Below, in pieces: positions 23,474 through 30,616 of a DNA stretch of 53,983 nucleotides. The notes beneath the pieces are model-generated. The model had not been told where the DNA came from. It searched no databases and saw only the letters and a program-made list of their open reading frames with translations. Both the position numbers and the translations under genes were made by a program. Numbering within the stretch: the stretch's first letter is position 1; every line of letters begins with the position of its first letter. The DNA is from Vulcanimicrobiota bacterium (GTDB taxonomy: Bacteria; Vulcanimicrobiota; Vulcanimicrobiia; Eremiobacterales; Eremiobacteraceae): assembly GCA_013290125.1 (NCBI GenBank), contig JABCYQ010000020.1, positions 1 to 53,983 on the forward strand, given 5' to 3'.

Positions 23474-24631
23474 CTAGCGCAAGCGTCCGACGGTCGTCAC
23501 CCACCACAGCTGCATCTGCCACGTCGGTGAATTGTCTTGCGCCATACTGGCTTGACCGTTGAGCATCAGGCCCTGCGCCTGGCGATCATTGACATCCCGA
23601 AATACCATCCATTCGGCGTTGATCGCGGCAGAGTGGCCAACGGTTCCAAGGCCGTCGTTCGTCATCTCACTGCGTGCCGAGAGAATCGTCCTGCCGCTGA
23701 AGAACGGGGCGAATAACTCAGCTGCATACGCGGTGCTCCCCGCCGCCGGAAGCATGGCCCCTGGGTGACTGTCGTGACCTTGCTGATACATCGCCAACAG
23801 CCCGGGGACGTTGTGCTGCGGATCGAGTTGCACATAGAGCATCTGAGAGTTGTAGTTGTCGGCGCGGCCATCCGACACTTGAAGCACGCCCGTGTTGCCG
23901 ACAACGCCGACTTCCAGCGGAGTGTCCGGCCGGGCGAGGGCGACGCGATATTGGAACGTCTTGTCCGTGTCGTTCGAGAAGTCGGTTGCAGTATTCAAGT
24001 CGCCGTTGTTGGCGAGATAAGCGGCTTCCGCGACGAAAGTGGGCCTGACGTAGACGAGTTTCGATCCCCACCGGTTTCCATCATTTTGATAGGTATGCTC
24101 GCCGACGGTTATCTCCGGAGCGGCGAACGCCGAAAGATCAAAGAACTGACTAAAAGGCGAGGGGCCCGGCGATTCGATCTTGCCGACGAAGAGATGCCCA
24201 TCGCGATGCAACAGATTGTTGTACGTGATCCAAAGCGTGTCGGTGCCGCCCGGCGCATTGTTTTGCCAAATCCATTGGTGAGCATGGAACGTGAAGTCGT
24301 CACCGATGTAGCCGGCGGCGTGGATCGCGACGTTGCCCGCTTGAATGTTATGGTGCTGCGTTCCATCGCCCGTATCGTACGTTCCGTTCTCCCCGAACCA
24401 CAGAGGGTTCGCACGGTGGATCGTTGCGGCATCAAGTGACGAGTACCCGGTTCGCTGAACATAGCGGCCGTATGCATTGAGTGCCGGCACGACCGAATGG
24501 CACACTTCACAGTTCATCCCGTACGCTTGAGCGAACGGCGGCATCGCCGCCGTCGGCCGCATGGCCTCGACGATGATGCTCGCCGCCATGGCAACGCCGA
24601 GGAGCGCCGCCACCCGTCCGCTGTTGCGCAT
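23474..24631 (-). CDS. Exported monoheme cytochrome c with beta-rich body (Cyc2-like layout)
   Basis: A 385-residue exported protein. ATG 24631 lies 3 nt after the stop of the CuA gene, so the upstream in-frame ATG is not needed. After the signal (residues 1-28) comes MPPFAQAYGMNCEVCHSVVP with one CxxCH, then ALNAYGRYVQRTGYSSLD. This order (Phe-rich entry, CxxCH, Pro-x-Leu, FGR/YGR, Gly-Tyr) is that of Cyc2-type fused cytochrome-porins and related proteins. The remaining 330 residues alternate as in beta strands (LVYVRPTFVAEAAYLANNGD, FQYRVALARPDTPLEVGVVG, WQMQLWWVTTVG). I infer an envelope, possibly outer-membrane, electron-transfer protein. Iron oxidation is speculation. Confidence 0.75.
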   Translation of the reverse strand: MRNSGRVAALLGVAMAASIIVEAMRPTAAMPPFAQAYGMNCEVCHSVVPALNAYGRYVQRTGYSSLDAATIHRANPLWFGENGTYDTGDGTQHHNIQAGNVAIHAAGYIGDDFTFHAHQWIWQNNAPGGTDTLWITYNNLLHRDGHLFVGKIESPGPSPFSQFFDLSAFAAPEITVGEHTYQNDGNRWGSKLVYVRPTFVAEAAYLANNGDLNTATDFSNDTDKTFQYRVALARPDTPLEVGVVGNTGVLQVSDGRADNYNSQMLYVQLDPQHNVPGLLAMYQQGHDSHPGAMLPAAGSTAYAAELFAPFFSGRTILSARSEMTNDGLGTVGHSAAINAEWMVFRDVNDRQAQGLMLNGQASMAQDNSPTWQMQLWWVTTVGRLR

Positions 24632-24633
24632 CG

Positions 24634-24993
24634 TTACTTCACGACAACCGTCAGGGCCATATTCGCGTGGCCCGGACCGCAGAAGATCGAGCACGCGATC
24701 TTGTACGTTCCCGCTTTCTTAGGCGTGAATGTGACGTCTACGAATTTACCAGGTTGTATCGTGGTCTGCGCAATCCCGAGGTCGTCGCTCTTCAGACCGT
24801 GGACGCCACCGCTGGACGTCAGATGGAATGTGGTCGCTTCAGCGAGCGGGACGGTGACGGTCGACGGCGTGAACTTCCAATTCGCGGCTACGATGTCGAT
24901 CGGGGGATGAGCCGAGGCGTAGACGGCGCCGGCGCCGATCGCGGCCACGGTCGCAAGGGCCAATGCGAGAAACGTCTTAGTGATGAATTTCAT
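24634..24993 (-). CDS. Exported single-domain cupredoxin with CuA-type motif
   Basis: A 119-residue exported copper protein. The start at 24993 has GGAGGAG upstream. The signal is MKFITKTFLALALATVAAIG and onward to ASA. The domain ends KIACSIFCGPGHANMALTVV, whose CxxxCxxxHxxM spacing is the binuclear CuA site of cytochrome oxidase subunit II and nitrous-oxide reductase. GGVHGLK supplies the upstream His. It has no transmembrane hairpin and no oxidase neighbours, so it is a free CuA carrier. It is followed directly by the monoheme cytochrome gene, implying electron transfer between the two. The family is sometimes annotated as cytochrome c oxidase subunit II-like. Confidence 0.88.
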   Translation of the reverse strand: MKFITKTFLALALATVAAIGAGAVYASAHPPIDIVAANWKFTPSTVTVPLAEATTFHLTSSGGVHGLKSDDLGIAQTTIQPGKFVDVTFTPKKAGTYKIACSIFCGPGHANMALTVVVK

Positions 24994-25226
24994 GAGTGAG
25001 ATCTCCTCCGAATAGGAGTGCGCCAACAACTCCCGACTATAGAACGAAATGCGCGCGTAGATCTGTGCGAAATCAAGGGAAATGTCGCAATGTGGCTTGC
25101 GCACGATTGGTCATGAGTGCGAATCCCATCGCCATCTCTTCGCGGTCGCGTGAGAAAAGCGTTCCTGCGGCGAGCAAATAGACATGATAATATTAGCGAT
25201 TAGTACGCTGCGGCCGAATCCGAGCA

Positions 25227-25259
25227 TAGCGATCGCCACTTCAGTAGTGGCGATCGCTA
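25227..25259. terminator. Perfect 13-bp intergenic hairpin
   Basis: TAGCGATCGCCAC (25227-25239) and GTGGCGATCGCTA (25247-25259) pair perfectly around TTCAGTA. It sits 24 bp beyond the stop of the minus-strand DUF4397 gene and probably ends that transcript. There is no T run. The rest of the 289-bp gap up to 24994 shows no clear gene. Confidence 0.65.
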
Positions 25260-25282
25260 ACCGCTACCCGAGTACGCGAATT

Positions 25283-26113
25283 CTACCGCAGGAGGCGTTG
25301 CCGGTGAACCGACTGATTCGAACTCTGGAACGGCTCGTCGATCGAGGCGAGTACCGCGATGTTGTTCGCCGTCGCGTTGTTGTCTGCGATTGTCAGCGAA
25401 TACGATGTGTTCAGCGCGAACGACGTCTGGCCGTCGAAGAGATCGGTAGAACCGTTCGGTACGGTACCTGCGGGGACGATCGCGACATCGTACACGCCGG
25501 CCGGTAAGAGCGTCGGGCTACCCTGTTGCGGGATGTAGGCATTACCCGGCGCGTTTGCCACGCTGCCTGAATCCTGATTGAGGCCCAGGGTCGCAACCGT
25601 TGGTGTCGGTGGAATCGAACTGGTCGAAAGCCAGACGTAGGCATCGACAGCGCTTGTGAGATTGGGCGCGGCATTGTTCACTTTAAAGCGGACGGTGGCT
25701 GCGTTATTGAGAGCGTTCGTGTCTTGGAATCCGAAGGCTATGTAGTCCGCGGAACCCGGCTCACCTTCAAGCACAATGGAATAGTTCGTCGACGCGGCGA
25801 CGCTCACGTTTATCGGGGAGACGAGGTTGGCCGTTCCGGTGCCGGTGTTGACTGCAAAAGTCTCCTGGCCAGCACCTACTTGCGCGTACACGCCGATCGG
25901 CGTTACCGCGCTGAGCCCCGAATTGATCGTGCCGCCATCGGCGGTCAGCGAGATATTCGACTGCGGCGTCGTCAGTGAGGCGACAACGAGCCTTGCCTCG
26001 CCCTTACCGCCCCCGAGGCCGCCGACAAGATGGGTCACGCTGCTGCAGCCCGCCAATGCCAGCCCCGTCGCCGCGGCGAGCCAGATGATTGATCTTGGTC
26101 CCTTCACGTGCAT
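25283..26113 (-). CDS. DUF4397 domain-containing lipoprotein
   Basis: A 276-residue lipoprotein with signal IIWLAAATGLALAG and a lipobox Cys. The mature part holds DUF4397-type beta-sandwich repeats: LTADGGTINSGLSAVTPIGV, TNYSIVLEGEPGSADYIAFG, VRFKVNNAAPNLTSAVDAYV, LLPAGVYDVAIVPAGTVPNG and TSYSLTIADNN. The phrase order (N-x-AP, VD-Y, tolerance for YD-x-V-x-PAG) is the family signature. Such proteins are surface or periplasmic and of unknown function. The last 20 residues are Ser/Gln/Arg rich. Confidence 0.85.
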   Translation of the reverse strand: MHVKGPRSIIWLAAATGLALAGCSSVTHLVGGLGGGKGEARLVVASLTTPQSNISLTADGGTINSGLSAVTPIGVYAQVGAGQETFAVNTGTGTANLVSPINVSVAASTNYSIVLEGEPGSADYIAFGFQDTNALNNAATVRFKVNNAAPNLTSAVDAYVWLSTSSIPPTPTVATLGLNQDSGSVANAPGNAYIPQQGSPTLLPAGVYDVAIVPAGTVPNGSTDLFDGQTSFALNTSYSLTIADNNATANNIAVLASIDEPFQSSNQSVHRQRLLR

Positions 26114-26143
26114 CTATCTCCTGATTATCGCACCCTATTGCGA

Positions 26144-26159
26144 ATCGAGCTAGCTCGAT
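26144..26159. promoter_or_regulatory. Perfect 16-bp palindrome between divergent genes
   Basis: ATCGAGCTAGCTCGAT lies 31 bp upstream of the DUF4397 start and 160 bp upstream of the lmo0937-like gene. A symmetric site in a divergent region is a candidate operator; the regulator is unknown. Confidence 0.4.
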
Positions 26160-26318
26160 ACAACCTGACATACCGCCAAATACTTCCGATGAAACGTGTG
26201 GATGCGGCGGCCCTACCGATTCTCACGCACCCTTCATGCCCGGAAAAGCCGAAGATGCTGTTTCCGCGCGAACAATACAGGGTACGAGCAATACTAGAGA
26301 AAGGCGGATTATCAATAA

Positions 26319-26477
26319 ATGGTTGGACTCTTGTGGGCGATCATCGTCATTTTGTTCATTGTCTGGGTGGTCTCGTTTGTGGCGCTGCACGTGACCGGTT
26401 TTGCGATCCATATCTTGCTGATCGTCGCGGTCATCCTTGTCGTCGTCAATCTGCTGAACGGGCGCAGACCCGCCTAG
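26319..26477 (+). CDS. lmo0937-family small membrane protein
   Basis: A 52-residue membrane peptide: MVGLLWAIIVILFIVWVVSF, then a short turn with HVTGFAIH, then a second hydrophobic helix and the basic tail NLLNGRRPA. Two helices of about 18 residues with a central LH-x-GG/TG-x-x-IH turn is the lmo0937 (DUF5670) pattern. The Listeria prototype is linked to the general stress regulon. AAAGGCGG precedes the start. It lies 29 bp upstream of the RsbW-like gene, probably in the same operon. Confidence 0.85.
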   Translation: MVGLLWAIIVILFIVWVVSFVALHVTGFAIHILLIVAVILVVVNLLNGRRPA

Positions 26478-26506
26478 AAGATCGGAAGCATCACGTTCTG
26501 AACCCG

Positions 26507-26911
26507 ATGAAATCCTCAAAGGTGTCGCTTCGGCTGCCGCGCGTACCGGCCACGGTCGGGGTCGCGCGCGATCGCGTCGCGAGGTTTGCGCGCCGCCGCG
26601 GCTTTTCGGAAGAGCGCACGTTTGATATCGGTCTCGCGGTCGGCGAGGCGTGCGCTAACGCGGTCATGCACGCGGCCGCAGCCGACAGCTGGTATTCCGT
26701 CGAGGCGCGCGGCCGCGGCAATACGATCACCGTGACCGTGGCGGATCCCGGCGCCGAGACGGCGCCTCAGCTTACGCGCGAACCCGACCGGATCGGTGGG
26801 CTCGGGCTCTTCTTGATGCGCGCTCTCATGGATCGAGTTTCGCTCGACATGTCGCCGAGCGGCACCATCGTCACGATGGCCTGCCACAAAGAGAGCGGCA
26901 CGACCATTTAG
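26507..26911 (+). CDS. RsbW-like anti-sigma factor / serine-protein kinase (HATPase_c_2)
   Basis: A 134-residue GHKL ATPase. The N-box is FDIGLAVGEACANAVMHAAA, the G1 box is VTVADPGAET, and the glycine-rich lid is DRIGGLGLFLMRALMDRV, ending GTIVTMAC. It would bind a sigma factor or phosphorylate a STAS antagonist on serine in a partner-switching pathway. ATG 26507 begins the domain directly. The longer frame upstream overlaps the lmo0937-like gene and is not coding. A STAS antagonist gene sits 1.7 kb downstream at 28654. No sigma factor is visible in the window. Confidence 0.9.
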   Translation: MKSSKVSLRLPRVPATVGVARDRVARFARRRGFSEERTFDIGLAVGEACANAVMHAAAADSWYSVEARGRGNTITVTVADPGAETAPQLTREPDRIGGLGLFLMRALMDRVSLDMSPSGTIVTMACHKESGTTI

Positions 26912-26918
26912 GACGTGA

Positions 26919-28184
26919 TCACTTACCCCACGGAATGAACATCCCGACTGCAGCCCCCGTCATCGTCACGATGGCCAGACAGGCCCAGACGTTCGCAAGC
27001 CGTGAATTGCGCCACTTGCCGACGACCTTCGCGTCGTTGGCGAGCAGCGTAACGAGAATGACGAGCGGCACAGCGGCAATGCCGTTGGCTACGGCCGACC
27101 AATACAAGGCGCTGATCGGGTTCACGCGCAGCAAGTTCAACAGCACGCCGGCGACGACGCCGGCTACGATGATTCCGTAAAACGTCGGTACGCGTCTCGG
27201 CTTCTCGTCCAGTCCATGTCGGAGCCGGAAGACGTCGCAGACCAGATAAGCCGATGAGCCGACGAGCGCCGGTACTGCAAGCATGCCGGTTCCGACCATG
27301 CCTAGGGTGAAGAGCAGATACGCGAATTTGCCGGCCAACGGGCGGAGCGCTTCGGCAGCTTGCTGAGCCGTCGCGATATCGTGATCGCCCCTCGCACCCA
27401 GCGTGCTGGCCGTCGTGACGATGATGAAGAACATGACAAGATTTGAGAAGACCATTCCGGTATTGACATCGGCATGCGCGTCGGAGATCTCTTCCGGCGT
27501 AGAGCCACGCCGTTCCGCAATCGTAAGACGCCCGGCGGCTTTCTCTTCTTCGACCATCAGCGCGGACTGCCAGAAGAAGAGATACGGCGAAATCGTCGTT
27601 CCCAGGACCGCAACGCACGTCGTGATCCAGGCTGAGGTCAACGAGACGTGGGGCACCGCGGTTCGCTCAAGCACCAAGCGCCAGTCGGGATGGACGATAA
27701 ACGCGGTGATCACGTATGCGAACAGCGCAAGACAGAGCCACTTGATCACGTTTACGAAAACGTGATAGGAGAGGTATAGCTGGATCGCTATCAGCGCAGC
27801 GCCGAAGATGAAGACCCAGGCGAGCACCGCAAGACCGGTTACCATGTTCGCCGACGCGGCCATGCCGGCGATGTCAGCGCCGACGTTGAACGTATTGGCG
27901 ATCACGACCATCGCCGCGACCGCATAGAGCAGTGCCGGATGGATGCGGCTTCGCAGGACAGCCGCCAGTCCTTTGCCGCTCACCATGGCGATGCGCGCGC
28001 ACATGCCTTGCACGACCGCCATCATCGGTGTCGTGAGAACCGCGAGCCACAGCATGCTCAACCCGGTCGTCGCGCCCGCCACGGAATACGTGGAGATTCC
28101 GGACGGGTCGTCGTCGGCTGCGCCGGTGATAAGACCCGGCCCAAGCATCGCAAGATACCGTCGCAGCGGAGCGAACCGCTTCAT
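26919..28184 (-). CDS. Nramp-related divalent metal transporter with noncanonical motifs
   Basis: A 421-residue inner-membrane transporter of the SLC11/Nramp superfamily with about 11 hydrophobic helices. TM1 has LGPGLITGAADDDPSGISTY, so the canonical DPGN becomes DPSG. TM6 has VLGTTISPYLFFWQSALMVE, so the canonical MPH-type metal motif is replaced by TTISPY. Members with these changes form a branch separate from Mn/Fe transporters, and some relatives carry Mg2+. The ion is therefore uncertain. ATG 28184 is preferred because the hairpin at 28201-28230 separates it from the upstream GlsB gene. The frame is open to 28289. Confidence 0.87.
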   Translation of the reverse strand: MKRFAPLRRYLAMLGPGLITGAADDDPSGISTYSVAGATTGLSMLWLAVLTTPMMAVVQGMCARIAMVSGKGLAAVLRSRIHPALLYAVAAMVVIANTFNVGADIAGMAASANMVTGLAVLAWVFIFGAALIAIQLYLSYHVFVNVIKWLCLALFAYVITAFIVHPDWRLVLERTAVPHVSLTSAWITTCVAVLGTTISPYLFFWQSALMVEEEKAAGRLTIAERRGSTPEEISDAHADVNTGMVFSNLVMFFIIVTTASTLGARGDHDIATAQQAAEALRPLAGKFAYLLFTLGMVGTGMLAVPALVGSSAYLVCDVFRLRHGLDEKPRRVPTFYGIIVAGVVAGVLLNLLRVNPISALYWSAVANGIAAVPLVILVTLLANDAKVVGKWRNSRLANVWACLAIVTMTGAAVGMFIPWGK

Positions 28185-28200
28185 CGCGAGGTGAAATACG

Positions 28201-28230
28201 CGAAGAACCGGTCGAAAGACCGGCTCTTCG
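28201..28230. terminator. Hairpin with GAAA tetraloop between GlsB and Nramp genes
   Basis: CGAAGAACCGGTC-GAAA-GACCGGCTCTTCG is a 13-bp stem with one A-C mismatch. It is placed after the GlsB stop (28255) and before the Nramp start, as a terminator or processing hairpin. Confidence 0.65.
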
Positions 28231-28254
28231 CGCCGTTCTTGGAGCAGTGCACGG

Positions 28255-28521
28255 TCAGACTGTGGATCGAGTTCCTCCTGTGAGGGCACGCATGATCAGC
28301 AACAGCACGACGCCCCCGACGAATGCCACGAGGATACTCCACAAGCTGAAGCCGGTCATTCCAACGCCGCCAAACATTGAGAAGAGCCAACCGCCGATAA
28401 GTGCACCCACGATCCCGACGACCATGTCGCCGAGTAATCCGCCCGGGCCCTCGCCGGGTACTACCGATTTAGCCAAGAACCCGGCGATAATCCCGACGAC
28501 GATCCACGCAAGTAAGCCCAT
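28255..28521 (-). CDS. GlsB/YeaQ/YmgE family stress-response membrane protein
   Basis: An 88-residue transglycosylase-associated membrane protein with three Gly-rich helices: MGLLAWIVVGIIAGFLAKSV, GGLLGDMVVGIVGALIGGWL and SLWSILVAFVGGVVLLLIMR. The family is small, inner-membrane and induced by envelope or acid stress. ATG 28521 begins the domain, and the longer frame upstream has no features. The neighbours (lmo0937 peptide, RsbW-like kinase, STAS antagonist) support a stress role. Confidence 0.92.
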   Translation of the reverse strand: MGLLAWIVVGIIAGFLAKSVVPGEGPGGLLGDMVVGIVGALIGGWLFSMFGGVGMTGFSLWSILVAFVGGVVLLLIMRALTGGTRSTV

Positions 28522-28653
28522 ATTGTGATCCCTCCTGTTAGTAAGCAAGTGCGGTAGCCGTGTGCCCAGCCGGAGCCGGACTGAAACGGCTCGACGCGAC
28601 GGCGGCTGCGCAAGTTTGAACAAGTCCGGATTCGGGAAGAAGTCAATTGTTAT

Positions 28654-29004
28654 ATGTTAAGTCAGGCACGCGAGAACCCAGAACGCTTTGAAGTGCGAGT
28701 GCACGCGTCCAAGCGCTTGGACGCTCACATCATCGAGGTCAGCGGTGACATCGATGTGTTCTCGGCGCGCCCATTCAAGGCTGCGCTGACGCGCGAACTG
28801 GACCGCGGCAATTACTCCGTCGTCGTCGATCTAAGCCGCGTCGAGTATATGGACTCGACGGGCCTTGGCGTTCTGGTGGCTGCGTTCAAACGAGCGCGCG
28901 AACATGAGGGGACGATCAAGCTCGTGGGGCTGAATCGTCAGCTCACCAAGATATTCGACATGACGGGGCTCAACCGAGTCTTCGATATCAGCCCGTCGCT
29001 TTGA
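28654..29004 (+). CDS. STAS-domain anti-sigma factor antagonist (RsbV/SpoIIAA-like)
   Basis: A 116-residue STAS protein. It has HIIEVSGDIDVFSARPFKAA, YSVVVDLSRVEYMDSTGLGV (the Ser in DSTGLG is the phosphorylation site) and LNRQLTKIFDMTGLNRVFDI. In partner switching the unphosphorylated form binds the RsbW-like kinase and frees a sigma factor or other target. The most likely partner here is the kinase at 26507. It is divergent from the GlsB gene, with 132 bp between the starts. Confidence 0.93.
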   Translation: MLSQARENPERFEVRVHASKRLDAHIIEVSGDIDVFSARPFKAALTRELDRGNYSVVVDLSRVEYMDSTGLGVLVAAFKRAREHEGTIKLVGLNRQLTKIFDMTGLNRVFDISPSL

Positions 29005-29011
29005 TTTCCCT

Positions 29012-29581
29012 TCAAGATTGTATCTGATCGAAATCGGGGAACATCAGCGCGGCGTTGAGCTTGCGCGTCAAGTCATATTTTTCGGTAGGCGATAGTGACT
29101 GCATCCGTTTTTGATCGCGTAGCCAGTATTGCGTGACTGACGTCGAAAACGCGCCGACCCAGTCAGCAGAGAGAACCGGAAGCGGCGACGGCTGCGCGGT
29201 CGCATCGGCACGCTGAAGTTTTAATTCGCAATCGTCAAACGCGCCGATCGCAGCACCGAGCTGCTGCGATAGCGTAGTGTTTGTGGCGTCATCGTAGGTC
29301 CCGTCTGAGACAAGCGCCACGAGGTAGCCTGCGTAGGCATTCGCTTTCGCTTGAACGTCTGTGTAGCACGATTGGAACTGCACAAGCGAAGCACTGGGCA
29401 GGAGATGTCGCGCGCTCACGACCGCATCGACCGCTTGTGCGCGCGCCGCGGTGAATGGCTCGGCGCGGCGTTGGATGTCGGTCGCCGCTTGTTGAGCACA
29501 TCCACTCAGGGAGCCGAGCGTGAGCGCGACGGCGAAAACGCCTGGAAGAGCGCGGATCCTCACGGTATCGATAGGTCGCAC
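29012..29581 (-). CDS. Lipoprotein of unknown function
   Basis: A 189-residue lipoprotein with signal FAVALTLGSLSG and a lipobox Cys. The mature part is helical with heptad-like Ala/Leu spacing (FTAARAQAVDAVVSARHLLP, AKANAYAGYLVALVSDGTYD) and two isolated Cys (QSCYTD, DDCELK) that could form a disulfide. I recognise no family. The even smaller lipoprotein gene at 29632 lies upstream in the same direction. Confidence 0.7.
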   Translation of the reverse strand: MRPIDTVRIRALPGVFAVALTLGSLSGCAQQAATDIQRRAEPFTAARAQAVDAVVSARHLLPSASLVQFQSCYTDVQAKANAYAGYLVALVSDGTYDDATNTTLSQQLGAAIGAFDDCELKLQRADATAQPSPLPVLSADWVGAFSTSVTQYWLRDQKRMQSLSPTEKYDLTRKLNAALMFPDFDQIQS

Positions 29582-29631
29582 ATTCTCCCTTCGCCGGCGC
29601 CGCCCTCGGCACCAGAGCCGGAATCCTCGCC

Positions 29632-29772
29632 CTATCCGTCTGCTCCAGAACTAGACTTCAAGTTCGATGCTTCGACGGTCGTTGGACGGCCGTAACCAGT
29701 CTTGCTCCCAGCGCATGATGTCAGTATGAGCGCGGTGACTGCGACCGCGGCACTTCGGATATCGATTTTCAT
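29632..29772 (-). CDS. Small lipoprotein (46 residues)
   Basis: Starts MKIDIRSAAVAVTALILTSC, a complete lipoprotein signal with lipobox, leaving a 27-residue mature peptide (after AGSKTGYGRPTTVEASN, Ser-rich). Too small for a folded domain, it resembles entericidin-like or processing by-product lipoproteins. It could also be the 5' piece of a longer gene ended by TAG at 29632. It lies 50 bp upstream of the 29012-29581 lipoprotein. Confidence 0.5.
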   Translation of the reverse strand: MKIDIRSAAVAVTALILTSCAGSKTGYGRPTTVEASNLKSSSGADG

Positions 29773-29916
29773 GGGCTTGTGTATGTTGCGCGGCGGCCAC
29801 CGTGGCGGCCCGCACTCTATGTGAATTCTACACATGGTCCGCGCCGTCGGACACCGTTGACAAGCTGGTCACTTCGCTCTAAACGCAATCTAAGCCGTGA
29901 GCGGTACCGTTCGAAT

Positions 29917-30471
29917 ATGAATAAATTGAATGCGGCGATGCTCGTGATTGCCCTTGCAGCTATTCCCATTGGAGCGATGGCAGCCGAGCCGCCCGCTCCG
30001 TGCAACTCCATGATGATCAGCGGAGGCTTCAACGGACCACCGCCGGACATGGCGCAGATGCAGGCGCAGATCCACCAGCTCACGGTGGGCATGCGCACTG
30101 CGATGCTGCAGTCGCTGAGCGCGCAACATCGGGTGATGCTCGCGCAGACGATCGGCAACCTCGCCATTTCCGCCGATCCGAACTACGAGGTTGCTGCAAA
30201 GCAGATCGATGCCGCTTTGAGCGCGCAAGAAACCCAGTCGGTCCTGCGCATAGCGACGCAGTTCCATCAACAGATGGGCGCTTTGATGCGCGCGCATATG
30301 CCGCCCATGTCGCAAAGCGAGAGCAACGCGTCAGGCCAGGTCAGAACGCAGAATCGCTTCTACGATAGCGGCGTGCATCCACTCGACGCCGGTCATGCGT
30401 TACTGATGCTTGGATCGTCGGGACCGATGGAGATGCATCACGTGTTCATCGAAAAGACCGTTACGCACTAG
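29917..30471 (+). CDS. Exported Met/His-rich helical protein
   Basis: A 184-residue exported protein with signal MNKLNAAMLVIALAAIPIGA cleaved at AMA. The mature part is helical and Met-rich: PPPDMAQMQAQIHQLTVGMR, TAMLQSLSAQHRVMLAQTIG, FHQQMGALMRAHMPPMSQSE and GPMEMHHVF. Size, helicity and position beside a two-component sensor resemble Spy/CpxP-type periplasmic chaperones or Met-rich copper-binding proteins, but the LTxxQ motif is not clear. It is followed by a strong terminator and then by the histidine kinase. Confidence 0.7.
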   Translation: MNKLNAAMLVIALAAIPIGAMAAEPPAPCNSMMISGGFNGPPPDMAQMQAQIHQLTVGMRTAMLQSLSAQHRVMLAQTIGNLAISADPNYEVAAKQIDAALSAQETQSVLRIATQFHQQMGALMRAHMPPMSQSESNASGQVRTQNRFYDSGVHPLDAGHALLMLGSSGPMEMHHVFIEKTVTH

Positions 30472-30528
30472 GGATAGCTCCTCAGCTCGGTGCGTGATGA
30501 CCTGCGGCAGCGCGGCAGCGCTGCAGCG

Positions 30529-30559
30529 CGAGGCCGGCCGATTCGGCCGGCCTCGTTTG
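30529..30559 (+). terminator. Strong hairpin terminator
   Basis: CGAGGCCGGCCG (30529-30540) and CGGCCGGCCTCG (30544-30555) form a perfect 12-bp stem with an ATT loop, then TTTGT. It separates the Met-rich protein gene from the kinase gene. Confidence 0.8.
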
Positions 30560-30616
30560 TGCAGGCTGCGGCGGGTCTTTATCCAAGCAGGTATCGACAA
30601 TGAATCGATCGAGCGC

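Noticed and set aside
25080-25195. A 30-40 codon minus-strand frame ending ATLRHFP
   Set aside because: It has no ATG or GTG start and no ribosome site. It could be chance.
25227-25259. GCGATCGC inside the hairpin as a cyanobacterial HIP1 site
   Set aside because: GATC-rich 8-mers are expected in this GC-rich sequence, and the gene content is not cyanobacterial.
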